Below are positions 29,101-38,844 of a stretch of 64,000 nt of DNA, piece by piece. The DNA lies in assembly GCF_003965815.1 (NCBI RefSeq), contig NZ_RXOE01000002.1, forward strand, positions 1,116,001 through 1,180,000. The letters are read 5' to 3'. Positions within the stretch are counted from its first letter, which is position 1. Each line of letters starts with the position of its first letter. A program made the position numbers and the translations under genes. This DNA comes from Variovorax gossypii (lineage in GTDB: Bacteria > Pseudomonadota > Gammaproteobacteria > Burkholderiales > Burkholderiaceae_C). The notes beneath the pieces are model-generated. The model was not told the DNA's origin, did no database searches, and saw only the letters and a program-made list of their open reading frames with translations.

Positions 29101-32100
29101 ATGAACAAGTCATACAGAAGCATCTGGAACGAATCCCTGGGAGCCTGGGTTGCAGCCTCGGAGATCACTTCTGCGCGCGGCAAGCGAAGCGGTTCGAGCG
29201 TGACTGCGGTGGCGGCGGCGATCGGCCTGGTGATTGCTTCCTTCGGCTTCGCTCCGCAGGCGGGGGCCACAGTGATCGGGCCGACGACGGGGTGCACGAC
29301 CGGTAGCGGCACCGGGCCCGACGGCACGACCAGCTATGGGGCGACCGCCAATCCCATCGACGGTTCGGGTGTGTGGTCGAACGTTGCCGGCTGTTCCGCG
29401 AACGGCGGCAACTTCCTGGGCGTGACGCTGTTCGGCTCCTTCACCACCGCCCAGGGCGTGGGCGCCACGGCGGTCGGCATGGGGTCGGTGGCCAACAAGC
29501 TGGCCACTGCGCTGGGCCATCAGGCACAGGCCACGGGCATCACGAGCGTGGCGGTCGGTTTCAATGCCCGTGGTGTCGGTGACAACAGCGTGGCCATGGG
29601 CAATGCGGCCAGCGCGCAGGGCGTCAACGGGATCGCCATCGGCCTGAACGCCAATGCCGCCAGCGTCGGTTCCAGCAACCTGGCGATCGGCTGGGGCGCC
29701 AACGCGAGCGGCACGGCCGCCGCCCTGGGTGACTCGACCGCGGTCGGCACGAGCGCCAAGGCCACCGGCCAGGATTCGACCGCCGTCGGCGGCCAGACCA
29801 CCGCCAGCGGCAAGAACACGCTGGCCATCGGCAACAACGGCACGGCGGCCACTGCGGACGGCGCGACGGCCTTCGGCGTGAGCGCGGCCGCGTCCGGCAA
29901 GAACTCCCTGGCGGCCGGCAACGGCACCGTGGCGTCGAACACGGGCTCGATCGCCATCGGCAGCAACCTGAGCGGCGTCGCCAATTCGGCGGCCGTCGAC
30001 GGCATCGCGATCGGCGGTCAGTCGTCGGTCGTGGCCGCCGCCACCTCGGGCATCGCTGTCGGGCGCGGCGCGGTGGTCAACGGCGCCTTCGGCATCGCCC
30101 AGGGCGATGGCGTGACCAGCGGCGCCACGGGCCAGAACGTGGCGATCGGCTCCGGCGGCACCACCGCGAACAGCAGCACCGCCGCCGGCGGCGCCGTGGC
30201 GATCGGCCGCGGCCAGAAGGCCACCGGCAACGGCGCAGTGGCCATCGGCGATCCGAACACCTCCACCGGCACCGGCGCGGTCACGGTGGGTGCCGACAAC
30301 ACGGCCAACGGCACTGGCGCCATCGCGCTCGGCAACCTCAACAACGCGACCGGCAATGCGGCCGTCGCGCTCGGCAACGCTTCCAATGCAACTGCCGGCG
30401 GCGCCGTGGCAATCGGCAGCGCGGCGAACGCCTACGCCTCCGACGCAGTCGCCATCGGCACGGGCGCGCGCGCCAACACCTTCGGCACCGCCGTCGGCAT
30501 CAGCTCCAACGCCTACGGCCTCAGTTCCTCGGCCTATGGCCAGGCGGCGAGCGCGCAGGGCCTGAACTCGACCGCCGTGGGCTTCAAGAGCACGGCATCG
30601 GGTGCGTCGAGCACCTCGTTCGGCGAAAGCTCCAACGCATCGGGTGACTTCTCGCTGGCCATGGGCAACAGCGCGAACGCCATCGGCACGAACAGCGTGG
30701 CCGCCGGCGCGGCAGCGCAAGCCAACCAGAGCTCGGGCACCGCCGTGGGTACCTTCGCACAGGCGACCGGCGCTTCGTCGACCGCCCTGGGCGCGGCCTC
30801 CAACGCGGTCGGCGACAGGAGCGTCGCGGTCGGCCGTTCCGCCGTGGCCAACAACACCGGCGGCGTCGCCGTCGGCAATCTCGCCAATGCCGTGGCCGCC
30901 AATGCCGTTGCCGTGGGCGTCACTTCCATCGCCACCGGCGCAGATTCGCTCGCGCTGGGCACCAACGCGCGTGCGGCGGCCGACGGCTCCATCGCCATCG
31001 GCAAGAACTCGGCGATCGGCTCCAGCACGGATGTCAACACGATCGCCATCGGCACGAACGCGAACAGCTGGGGCGGCAGCATCGCGCTGGGTACTGGCGC
31101 GTCGGCCGACCAGATCGGCGTCGCGGCCCAGAACGCCGGCATCGCCATCGGCGGCAACGCCACGACCGATGACCGGACGACCCGCAGCATCGCGATCGGC
31201 AATGGCGCGACGGTCAAGCCGCCAGGCGCGACGGTGGTCGATGCCGCGATCGCGCTGGGCGCCAATGCGACCGGCGCCGCGTCGAACACGGTGGCCATCG
31301 GTACGCTTGCGAACGCAACGTACGCCAACAGCGTCGCGATCGGCGCGGGCAGCGTGACCGGCGCGGCAGCGCCGACCGGCACGGGCTTCCTCACCGGCAC
31401 CGCCGCGCCTGCGTCCGAAGTCTCGGTGGGCTCGTCTTCCGCCCTGCGGCGGATCACGAACGTGGCCGACGGCTCCGCCCTCCAGGACGCCGTGACCGTG
31501 GCTCAGCTGAGCACCGGCATGAGCACCACGGCCAGCAGCATCGGCAGCCTGTCGACCTCCACGTCGACCGGCCTGAGTACCGCCACCAGCCGCATCAACA
31601 GCCTCTCGACGGGCCTGAGCACCACGAACAGCAGCCTCGCGAGCCTGTCGACTTCCACCTCCACCGGCATCGGCAGCCTGTCGACGGGGCTGAGCACGAC
31701 GAACAGCGCCGTCACCAGCCTCTCGACCTCCACCTCGACCGGCCTGAGCACGGCAACCAGCAGCATCGGCAGCCTGTCGACAGGCCTGAGCACGACCAAC
31801 AGCAACGTCGCGAGCCTCTCGACCGGTCTCAGCACCTCGGCGAGCGGCATCGCCAGCCTGTCCTCGGGCCTGAGCACGACCAATAGCACCGTTGCGAGCC
31901 TGTCGACCTCCACCTCGACGGGCATCAACAGCCTGTCGACCGGCCTGAGCACGACCAACAGTGCCGTTGCCAGCCTGTCGTCTTCCACGTCGACCGGCAT
32001 CACCAGCCTTTCCACTGGCCTGAGCACCGCGACGAGCAGCATCGGCAGCCTGTCCACCGGTCTGAGCACGACCAACAGCAGCGTCGCCAGCTTGTCGTCC

Positions 32101-35100
32101 TCCACGTCGACGGGCATCCGCAGCCTCTCGACCGGCCTGAGCACGACGAACAGTGCGGTCGCCAGCCTGTCGTCTTCCACGTCGACGGGCATCAGCAGCC
32201 TCTCGACCGGCCTGAGCACGACCAACAGCGCTGTCGCCAGCCTCTCGTCCTCCACGTCGACGGGCATCAGCAGCCTCTCGACCGGCCTGAGCACGACCAA
32301 CAGTGCTGTCGCCAGCCTCTCGTCCTCCACGTCGACGGGCATCACGAGCCTCTCGACCGGCCTGAGCACCACCAACAGTGCCGTCGCTAGCCTGTCGTCC
32401 TCCACGTCGACCGGCATCACCAGCCTCTCGACGGGCCTGAGCACTGCGACTAGCAGCATCGGTAGCCTGTCGACCGGTCTCAGCACGACGAACAGTGCGG
32501 TCGCCAGCTTGTCGTCCTCCACGTCGACGGGCATCAGCAGCCTCTCGACCGGCCTGAGCACGACCAACAGCGCTGTCGCCAGCCTCTCATCCTCCACGTC
32601 GACGGGCATCAGCAGCCTCTCGACCGGCCTGAGCACGACCAACAGCGCTGTCGCCAGCCTCTCATCCTCCACGTCGACGGGCATCAGCAGCCTCTCGACC
32701 GGCCTGAGCACCACCAACAGTGCCGTCGCTAGCCTGTCGTCCTCCACGTCGACCAGCATCACCAGCCTCTCGACGGGGCTGAGCACCACCAATAGCGCGG
32801 TTGCCAGCCTTTCGACGTCGACCTCCACGGGCCTGAGCACTGCGACTAGCAGCATCGGTAGCCTGTCTACCGGCCTGAGCACGACGAACAGCGCCGTGGC
32901 CAGCCTGTCGTCTTCCACATCGACCGGTATCACCAGCCTCTCGACCGGGTTGAGCACGACGAACAGCGCCGTGGCCAGCCTGTCGTCTTCCACCTCGACC
33001 GGCATCAGCAGCCTGTCCACCGGCCTGAGCACCGCGACGAGCAGCATCGGCAGCTTGTCGACCGGCCTGAGCACAACGAACAGTGCCGTCGCCAGCCTGT
33101 CGTCTTCCACGTCGACCGGTATCAGCAGCCTGTCGACAGGTCTGAGCACCGCGACGAGCAGCATCGGCAGCTTGTCTACTGGCCTCAGCACGACCAACAG
33201 CGCTGTCGCCAGCCTGTCTAGCTCCACCTCGACCGGCATCAGCAGCTTGTCGACGGGCCTGAGCACTGCGACGAGCAGCATCGGCAGCCTGTCGACTGGC
33301 CTCAGCACGACCAATAGCGCCGTGGCCAGCCTGTCGTCTTCCACCTCGACGGGCATCAGCAGCCTGTCGACAGGTCTGAGCACGACGAACAGCGCTGTTG
33401 CAAGCCTGTCGACCTCCACCTCGACCGGCATCAGCAGCCTGTCCACCGGCCTGAGCACCGCGACCAGCAGCATTGGCAGCTTGTCTACCGGCCTGAGCAC
33501 GACCAACAGCGCTGTCGCCAGCCTGTCGTCTTCCACCTCGACCGGCATCACCAGCCTCTCGACGGGCCTGAGCACCGCCACGAGCAGCATCGGTAGCCTC
33601 TCGACCGGCCTCAGCACGACGAACAGCGCCGTCGCCAGCCTGTCGTCCTCCACCTCGACCGGCATCAGCAGTCTCTCGACAGGTCTTAGCACCGCGACGA
33701 GCAGCATCGGCAGCTTGTCGACTGGCCTGAGCACGACGAACAGCGCTGTTGCAAGCCTGTCGACCTCCACCTCGACCGGAATCAGCAGCCTGTCCACCGG
33801 CCTGAGCACCGCAACCAGCGGCATCGGCAGCCTGTCGACCGGCCTGAGCACGACCAACAGCAACCTGAGCACCCTGAGCTCGTCGGTCAGCTCGATCTAC
33901 AACACCGGCACGAAGTACTTCCACGCCAACAGCACCGGCGCGGACAGCCAGGCCATCGGCGCCAACAGCGTGGCCATCGGCCAGAACGCGATCGCCACCG
34001 GCGACAACAGCGTGGCGCTCGGCGCGGACTCCGCGGCCAGCCGCACCGCGGCGGCGATGACGAACTACGACGCCTTCGGCCTGACGAGCAAGCAGAGCGC
34101 TGCCGGCGAGGTGAACGTGGGCAACCGCGTGATCACGGGCGTGGCGCCCGGCACCGCGGACCAGGACGCGGTCAACGTGCTGCAGGTGAAGACGGTCACC
34201 GCTTCGCTGTCCAGCGGCCTGAGCACGACCAACAGCAGCGTCGCGAGCCTGTCGACCTCCACGTCGACCGGCCTGAGCACTGCCACCAGCAGCATCGGCA
34301 GCCTGTCCACCGGCCTGAGCACCACCAACAGCACCGTCGCCAGCCTTTCGACGAACCTCAGCTCCTCGACCAGCGCCATCAACAGCCTGTCCACGGGCCT
34401 GAGCACTGCCACCAGCAGCATCGCCAGCCTGTCGACCTCGACCTCCACGGGCCTGAGCACGGCGACGAGCAGCATCGGCAGCCTCTCGACCGGCCTGAGC
34501 ACGACGAACAGCAACGTCGCCAGCCTGTCGACCTCCACGTCGACCGGCCTGAGCACCGCGACGAGCAGCATCGACAGCCTGTCCACCGGCCTCAGCACGA
34601 CCAACAGCAACGTCGCGAGCCTTTCGACTTCCACGTCGACCGGCATCGGCAGCCTGTCGACGGGCTTGAGCACGACGAACAGCAATGTCGCGAGCCTGTC
34701 GACCTCCACGTCGACCGGCCTGAGCACGGCAACGAGCAGCATCGACAGCCTGTCCACGTCGACCTCGACGGGGCTGAGCACCGCCACCAGCAGCATCAAC
34801 AGCCTGTCGACCGGTCTCAGCACCACGAACAGCAACGTTGCAAGCCTCTCGAGCTCCACGTCGACCGGCATCAGCAGCCTGTCGACTGGCCTGAGCACGA
34901 CGAACAGCAGCGTGGCGAGCCTGTCGACGTCGACGTCCACGGGCCTGAGCACGGCGACGAGCAGCATCGACAGCCTGTCCACGTCGACCTCGACGGGCCT
35001 GAGCACGGCGACCAGCAGCATCAACAGCCTGTCGACCGGTCTCAGCACCACGAACAGCAACGTGGCCAGCCTCTCGACCTCCACGTCGACCGGCATCAGC

Positions 35101-37602
35101 AGCCTGTCCACCGGCCTGAGCACGACGAACAGCAGCGTGGCGAGCCTGTCGACCTCGACCTCCACGGGCCTGAGCACGGCGACGAGCAGCATCGACAGTC
35201 TGTCCACGTCGACCTCGACGGGCCTGAGCACCGCGACCAGCAGCATCAACAGCCTGTCGACCGGTCTCAGCACCACGAACAGCAACGTCGCCAGCCTGTC
35301 GACTTCCACGTCTACCGGCATCAGCAGCCTGTCCACTGGCCTGAGCACGACCAACAGCAACGTCGCGAGCCTGTCGACCGGCCTGAGCACGGCGACGAGC
35401 AGCATCGACAGCCTGTCCACGTCGACTTCGACGGGTCTGAGTACTGCCACCAGCAGCATCAACAGCCTGTCGACGGGCCTCAGCACCACGAACAGCAACG
35501 TCGCCAGCCTGTCGTCCTCCACCTCGACCGGCATCAGCAGCCTGTCGACGGGTCTCAGCACGACCAACAGCAGCGTGGCAAGCCTGTCGACTTCCACGTC
35601 GACCGGCATCAGCAGCCTGTCGACCGGCCTGAGCACGACGAACAGCAGCGTCGCCAGCCTGTCGACCTCGACGTCGACTGGCCTGAGCACGGCAACGAGC
35701 AGCATCGACAGCCTGTCCACGTCGACCTCGACGGGGCTGAGCACTGCCACCAGCAGCATCAACAGCCTGTCGACTTCCACCTCGACCGGCATCAGCAGCC
35801 TGTCCACCGGCCTGAGCACGACGAACAGCAGTGTCGCGAGCCTTTCGACGTCGACGTCCACGGGTCTGAGCACCGCGACGAGCAGCATCGACAGCCTCTC
35901 CACGTCGACTTCGACGGGCCTGAGCACGGCGACGAGCAGCATCAACAGCCTGTCGACCGGCCTCAGCACCACGAACAGCAACGTTGCCAGCCTGTCGACC
36001 TCCACCTCTACCAGCATCGGCAGCCTGTCGACGGGTCTCAGCACGGCCACGAGCAGCATCGAGAGCCTGTCCACGTCGACCTCGACCGGCCTGAGCACCG
36101 CGACCAGCAGCATCGGCAGCCTGTCGACGGGCCTCAGTACGACGAACAGCAATGTCGCCAGCCTCTCCACCGGCCTGAGCACGGTGTCGAGCACGGTCGA
36201 CAGCCTGTCCACCGGCCTGAGCACCACGACGAGCAACATCGGCAGCCTGTCGACGGGCTTGAGCACGACCAACAGCAGCCTGGCGAGCCTGTCGACCTCG
36301 ACGTCGACCGGCCTGAGCACGGCCACCAGCAGCATCGACAGCCTGTCCACGTCGACCTCGTCGGGCCTGAGCACCGCGACCAGCGGCATCAACAGCCTGT
36401 CGACGAGCCTGAGCAGCACGAACAGCAATATCGCGAGCCTGTCGACCTCCACGTCGAGCGGCCTGAGCACGGCGTTCAGCGGCATCGGCAGCCTCTCGAC
36501 CGGCCTGAGCACGACCAACGTCAACCTCAACAGCCTGAGCACCTCGGTCAACAACATCTACAACACCGGCACCAAGTACTTCCACGCCAACTCGACGGCC
36601 GGCGACTCGGTGGCCAGCGGCCAGGAAGCCGTGGCGATCGGTCCGCAGTCGGTGGCCAGCGGCGCCAACTCCTTCGCCGCCGGCAACGGCGCGAAGGCGA
36701 CGGCCGACGGCGCGGTGGCGGTGGGCTTCGGTGCACAGGCGACGGGCACCAACGCGATCGCCATCGGCACCGGGGCATTGGCCACGGGCTCGCAGGCCAT
36801 CGGCGCCAATGCACGTGCCGGCGGCGGCGGCGTGGCCCTGGGCGACAACGCGGATGCCGGCGGCACCCCGCTGAGCCAGGCGCAGAACGTCTCCAAGGGC
36901 ACGGCCATTGGCTTCGGGGCGGTGGTGCAGCAAAGTGGCGGCGTGGCGCTGGGCTCGGGCTCGGTGGCTTCCACCGCGGCGGGCGTGGCCGGCTACGTGC
37001 CGGGCAGCGCGACGGCGCAGGACCAGGCGGCCATCAGGGCGACCACCAGCACGCAGGCAGCGGTGTCGGTGGGCGACGCGGCCAACGGCCAGTTCCGCCA
37101 GATCACCGGCGTGGCGGCGGGCACGGCCGACAGCGACGCGACCAACGTGGCGCAGCTCAAGGCCGCGTCCGCGGCGGCGAAGGCCAGCAGCGTGCAGTAC
37201 GCGACCAACCCCGACGGGTCGGTCAACTACAACCAGATCACGCTGGGCAACGGCCAGGCCCCGGGCGGCACGCGCATCAGCAACGTGGCGGCGGGCATCC
37301 TGCCGGGCGACGCGGTCAACGTGCAGCAACTCAACCAGGTGCAGGGCCAGGTCGGCGACGTGGCGCGCATCGCCTACTCGGGCACGGCCATGGCCTTCGC
37401 GATGTCGGGCACCTACCTGCCGACGCTGTACCCCGGCGAGAAGACCGTGGGCGTGGGCCTGGGCAGCTACAAGGGCTACAGCGCCGTGGCGCTGACCTTC
37501 AAGGCGCTGTCCGACGACGGCAAGATGTCCTGGGGCGCGGGCCTGACGACCACGGGCAAGGAATGGGGCATCAACGCCGGCATCGGCTGGAAGTGGAAAT
37601 AA
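29101..37602 (+). CDS. Giant trimeric autotransporter adhesin (YadA-like)
   Basis: This 2833-residue type Vc adhesin starts with an ESPR signal (MNKSYRSIWNESLGAWVAAS, hydrophobic core to about 57). The N-terminus of the mature protein has two cysteines, C65 and C98. Head 1 (about 120-780) is a long run of YadA-type repeats with the pattern VAIGxxAxAxGxxS. A neck (ALRRITNVADGSALQDAV, about 781) opens stalk 1 (801-1596), built from 14- and 11-residue Ser/Thr/Leu/Gly modules. A KYFHANS segment, short head and neck (about 1600-1700) separate it from stalk 2 (1701-2480). A second KYFHANS head/neck and the C-terminal YadA anchor (last ~80 residues, ending GWKWK) complete it. The stalks contain almost no charged residues. 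Flanking DUF2827 genes suggest modification. Confidence 0.95.
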   Translation: MNKSYRSIWNESLGAWVAASEITSARGKRSGSSVTAVAAAIGLVIASFGFAPQAGATVIGPTTGCTTGSGTGPDGTTSYGATANPIDGSGVWSNVAGCSANGGNFLGVTLFGSFTTAQGVGATAVGMGSVANKLATALGHQAQATGITSVAVGFNARGVGDNSVAMGNAASAQGVNGIAIGLNANAASVGSSNLAIGWGANASGTAAALGDSTAVGTSAKATGQDSTAVGGQTTASGKNTLAIGNNGTAATADGATAFGVSAAASGKNSLAAGNGTVASNTGSIAIGSNLSGVANSAAVDGIAIGGQSSVVAAATSGIAVGRGAVVNGAFGIAQGDGVTSGATGQNVAIGSGGTTANSSTAAGGAVAIGRGQKATGNGAVAIGDPNTSTGTGAVTVGADNTANGTGAIALGNLNNATGNAAVALGNASNATAGGAVAIGSAANAYASDAVAIGTGARANTFGTAVGISSNAYGLSSSAYGQAASAQGLNSTAVGFKSTASGASSTSFGESSNASGDFSLAMGNSANAIGTNSVAAGAAAQANQSSGTAVGTFAQATGASSTALGAASNAVGDRSVAVGRSAVANNTGGVAVGNLANAVAANAVAVGVTSIATGADSLALGTNARAAADGSIAIGKNSAIGSSTDVNTIAIGTNANSWGGSIALGTGASADQIGVAAQNAGIAIGGNATTDDRTTRSIAIGNGATVKPPGATVVDAAIALGANATGAASNTVAIGTLANATYANSVAIGAGSVTGAAAPTGTGFLTGTAAPASEVSVGSSSALRRITNVADGSALQDAVTVAQLSTGMSTTASSIGSLSTSTSTGLSTATSRINSLSTGLSTTNSSLASLSTSTSTGIGSLSTGLSTTNSAVTSLSTSTSTGLSTATSSIGSLSTGLSTTNSNVASLSTGLSTSASGIASLSSGLSTTNSTVASLSTSTSTGINSLSTGLSTTNSAVASLSSSTSTGITSLSTGLSTATSSIGSLSTGLSTTNSSVASLSSSTSTGIRSLSTGLSTTNSAVASLSSSTSTGISSLSTGLSTTNSAVASLSSSTSTGISSLSTGLSTTNSAVASLSSSTSTGITSLSTGLSTTNSAVASLSSSTSTGITSLSTGLSTATSSIGSLSTGLSTTNSAVASLSSSTSTGISSLSTGLSTTNSAVASLSSSTSTGISSLSTGLSTTNSAVASLSSSTSTGISSLSTGLSTTNSAVASLSSSTSTSITSLSTGLSTTNSAVASLSTSTSTGLSTATSSIGSLSTGLSTTNSAVASLSSSTSTGITSLSTGLSTTNSAVASLSSSTSTGISSLSTGLSTATSSIGSLSTGLSTTNSAVASLSSSTSTGISSLSTGLSTATSSIGSLSTGLSTTNSAVASLSSSTSTGISSLSTGLSTATSSIGSLSTGLSTTNSAVASLSSSTSTGISSLSTGLSTTNSAVASLSTSTSTGISSLSTGLSTATSSIGSLSTGLSTTNSAVASLSSSTSTGITSLSTGLSTATSSIGSLSTGLSTTNSAVASLSSSTSTGISSLSTGLSTATSSIGSLSTGLSTTNSAVASLSTSTSTGISSLSTGLSTATSGIGSLSTGLSTTNSNLSTLSSSVSSIYNTGTKYFHANSTGADSQAIGANSVAIGQNAIATGDNSVALGADSAASRTAAAMTNYDAFGLTSKQSAAGEVNVGNRVITGVAPGTADQDAVNVLQVKTVTASLSSGLSTTNSSVASLSTSTSTGLSTATSSIGSLSTGLSTTNSTVASLSTNLSSSTSAINSLSTGLSTATSSIASLSTSTSTGLSTATSSIGSLSTGLSTTNSNVASLSTSTSTGLSTATSSIDSLSTGLSTTNSNVASLSTSTSTGIGSLSTGLSTTNSNVASLSTSTSTGLSTATSSIDSLSTSTSTGLSTATSSINSLSTGLSTTNSNVASLSSSTSTGISSLSTGLSTTNSSVASLSTSTSTGLSTATSSIDSLSTSTSTGLSTATSSINSLSTGLSTTNSNVASLSTSTSTGISSLSTGLSTTNSSVASLSTSTSTGLSTATSSIDSLSTSTSTGLSTATSSINSLSTGLSTTNSNVASLSTSTSTGISSLSTGLSTTNSNVASLSTGLSTATSSIDSLSTSTSTGLSTATSSINSLSTGLSTTNSNVASLSSSTSTGISSLSTGLSTTNSSVASLSTSTSTGISSLSTGLSTTNSSVASLSTSTSTGLSTATSSIDSLSTSTSTGLSTATSSINSLSTSTSTGISSLSTGLSTTNSSVASLSTSTSTGLSTATSSIDSLSTSTSTGLSTATSSINSLSTGLSTTNSNVASLSTSTSTSIGSLSTGLSTATSSIESLSTSTSTGLSTATSSIGSLSTGLSTTNSNVASLSTGLSTVSSTVDSLSTGLSTTTSNIGSLSTGLSTTNSSLASLSTSTSTGLSTATSSIDSLSTSTSSGLSTATSGINSLSTSLSSTNSNIASLSTSTSSGLSTAFSGIGSLSTGLSTTNVNLNSLSTSVNNIYNTGTKYFHANSTAGDSVASGQEAVAIGPQSVASGANSFAAGNGAKATADGAVAVGFGAQATGTNAIAIGTGALATGSQAIGANARAGGGGVALGDNADAGGTPLSQAQNVSKGTAIGFGAVVQQSGGVALGSGSVASTAAGVAGYVPGSATAQDQAAIRATTSTQAAVSVGDAANGQFRQITGVAAGTADSDATNVAQLKAASAAAKASSVQYATNPDGSVNYNQITLGNGQAPGGTRISNVAAGILPGDAVNVQQLNQVQGQVGDVARIAYSGTAMAFAMSGTYLPTLYPGEKTVGVGLGSYKGYSAVALTFKALSDDGKMSWGAGLTTTGKEWGINAGIGWKWK
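31503..33870 (+). repeat. Stalk 1 tandem repeats inside the adhesin gene
   Basis: About 2.4 kb of imperfect tandem repeats encode stalk 1. The commonest unit is 75 bp (25 residues): a 14-residue module SLSTGLSTTNSAVA plus an 11-residue module SLSSSTSTGIS. Synonymous changes (tcg/tcc/agc serine codons) are frequent, so the array is old or maintained by selection rather than a fresh expansion, though some neighbouring units are nearly identical (for example 32500-32700). Copy number could vary between strains. Confidence 0.93.
34200..36545 (+). repeat. Stalk 2 tandem repeats inside the adhesin gene
   Basis: A second array of about 2.3 kb, nearly the same length as stalk 1, uses the same 14- and 11-residue modules plus an 18-residue variant (SLSTSTSTGLSTATSSID). 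Its mix of units differs from stalk 1: it has more SSID and NSNVA forms. Both stalks end in a KYFHANS segment, which suggests ancient duplication of a stalk-plus-head block. Confidence 0.92.
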
Positions 37603-37638
37603 GCCACTGAAAGGCCAACGGCCAGCCCTCTAACGGGC

Positions 37639-37675
37639 GGCTCCCGCGCTTCACGGCGTGGGAGCCGTTCTTTTT
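37639..37675 (+). terminator. Terminator after the giant adhesin
   Basis: GGCTCCCGCGC pairs with GCGTGGGAGCC (one G-T pair) around a 6-base loop and is followed by TTCTTTTT. It lies 36 bp past the adhesin stop and 18 bp before the next start, so the downstream DUF2827 genes need either read-through or a promoter hidden here. Confidence 0.88.
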
Positions 37676-37692
37676 GGTACACACTCCGCCTC

Positions 37693-38844
37693 ATGCGCAT
37701 CGGTATTTCAGTCCTTACCCATGCGGGGCAGAACATCTGGGAGAACGGAATGGGGCAGAACGTCCTGTTCCTGGCCCGGCTGCTGCAACGCATCGGCTTC
37801 GTCGAGTCCGTGACCCTCATCGACGCCGGAGACCAGCAGAACATGCCGCCCCAGGTCGACACGGCGGCCATGGGACTGGCCTTCGGACGCGCGCGCGAAC
37901 TCACCGATTCGCTGGACGTGGTCATCGAGATGGCCGGCGCGCTCGACGTGCAGTGGCTCTCGTACTTCCGCGCATGCGGCGGCCGTGTGGCGTTCCATTG
38001 CGTGGGCCAGCCTTTCGCGGCGCTGGCCGAGCCGATCGTCTTCACCGACAAGGGCCACTTCAGCAGGCCCGACCGCTGCGACGAGGTGTGGCTGCTGCCG
38101 AAGGACGCGACCTTCGCGCCCATGATGCGCACCATGCACCGCTGCCCGGTGTTCGAGGTGCCTTACCTCTGGTCTGCGCAGTTCCTGGCCCAGCGCGTCG
38201 CCGAGGTCGAGGCCGCGGGCCACCGCTTCGGCTATGTGCCGCGCACGGCCGAACAGCCCGGCTTTCGCGTCGCGATCTTCGAGCCCAACATCTCGGTGGT
38301 GAAGTCCTGCAGCGTGCCCATGCTGATCTGCGACGGTGCCTATCGCGCAGACCCGTCGGCAGTGACCTCGATGCAGGTGCTCAACACGCTGCACCTGAAG
38401 GACCACCCGACCATGCTCTACCTGGCGAACTCGCTCGACATCGTGCGCCAGCACAAGGCGATCTTCCACGGCCGGCACGACTTCGCGGGCTTCATGGTGC
38501 AGTTCGCCGACGCCGTGGTCTCGCACCAGTGGCAGAACGACCAGAACTACAGCTACCTCGACGCGCTCTACGGCAACTACCCGCTGGTGCACAACTCGCC
38601 CTGGCTGCGCGACGCGGGCTACTACTACCCCGACTTCGACATCGCCGCCGGCGCGGCGCAGCTGCTGCAGGCCGTGCGCGGCCACGACCGGCAGCTCGAC
38701 GACTACCGTGCCCGCTCCATGCGCGTCTTCGAGTCGCTCGATCCGCTGCATCCGGCGAACGTCGAGGGCTACGCGCAGCGCCTGCTGCACCTGGTGGGCG
38801 GCGACCCCGCGTTCCGCGCCGATGCAGCGAGGGCCGCCGCATGA
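37693..38844 (+). CDS. DUF2827 family protein, copy 2
   Basis: A 383-residue cytoplasmic GT-B-like protein. It shares with its paralogues the motifs MRIGIS...NIWENGMGQNVLFL, IFEPNISVVKSC, AVVSHQWQNDQNYSYLDAL and NYPLVHNSPWL. It begins just after the adhesin terminator and its TGA overlaps the ATG of copy 3 (ATGA), so copies 2 and 3 are translationally coupled and probably made in equal amounts, perhaps as one complex. Activity is inferred, not shown. Confidence 0.82.
   Translation: MRIGISVLTHAGQNIWENGMGQNVLFLARLLQRIGFVESVTLIDAGDQQNMPPQVDTAAMGLAFGRARELTDSLDVVIEMAGALDVQWLSYFRACGGRVAFHCVGQPFAALAEPIVFTDKGHFSRPDRCDEVWLLPKDATFAPMMRTMHRCPVFEVPYLWSAQFLAQRVAEVEAAGHRFGYVPRTAEQPGFRVAIFEPNISVVKSCSVPMLICDGAYRADPSAVTSMQVLNTLHLKDHPTMLYLANSLDIVRQHKAIFHGRHDFAGFMVQFADAVVSHQWQNDQNYSYLDALYGNYPLVHNSPWLRDAGYYYPDFDIAAGAAQLLQAVRGHDRQLDDYRARSMRVFESLDPLHPANVEGYAQRLLHLVGGDPAFRADAARAAA

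Noticed and set aside
28992..29306. Short plus-strand frame overlapping the adhesin start
   Set aside because: It overlaps the ESPR coding region in another frame and looks non-coding.
28626..29327. 233-residue minus-strand frame in the adhesin control region
   Set aside because: It overlaps the adhesin start and signal peptide region and has no recognisable features.
31503..36545. Regular DNA repeats that could suggest a CRISPR array
   Set aside because: Units are in-frame coding repeats of 42, 33 and 75 bp without unique spacers; no cas genes are near.
31503..36557. Long minus-strand frames opposite the adhesin stalks (789, 830 and 1555 residues)
   Set aside because: They mirror the repeat units (LRPVDRLPMLLVAV-type repetition) and lack starts, signals or families of their own.
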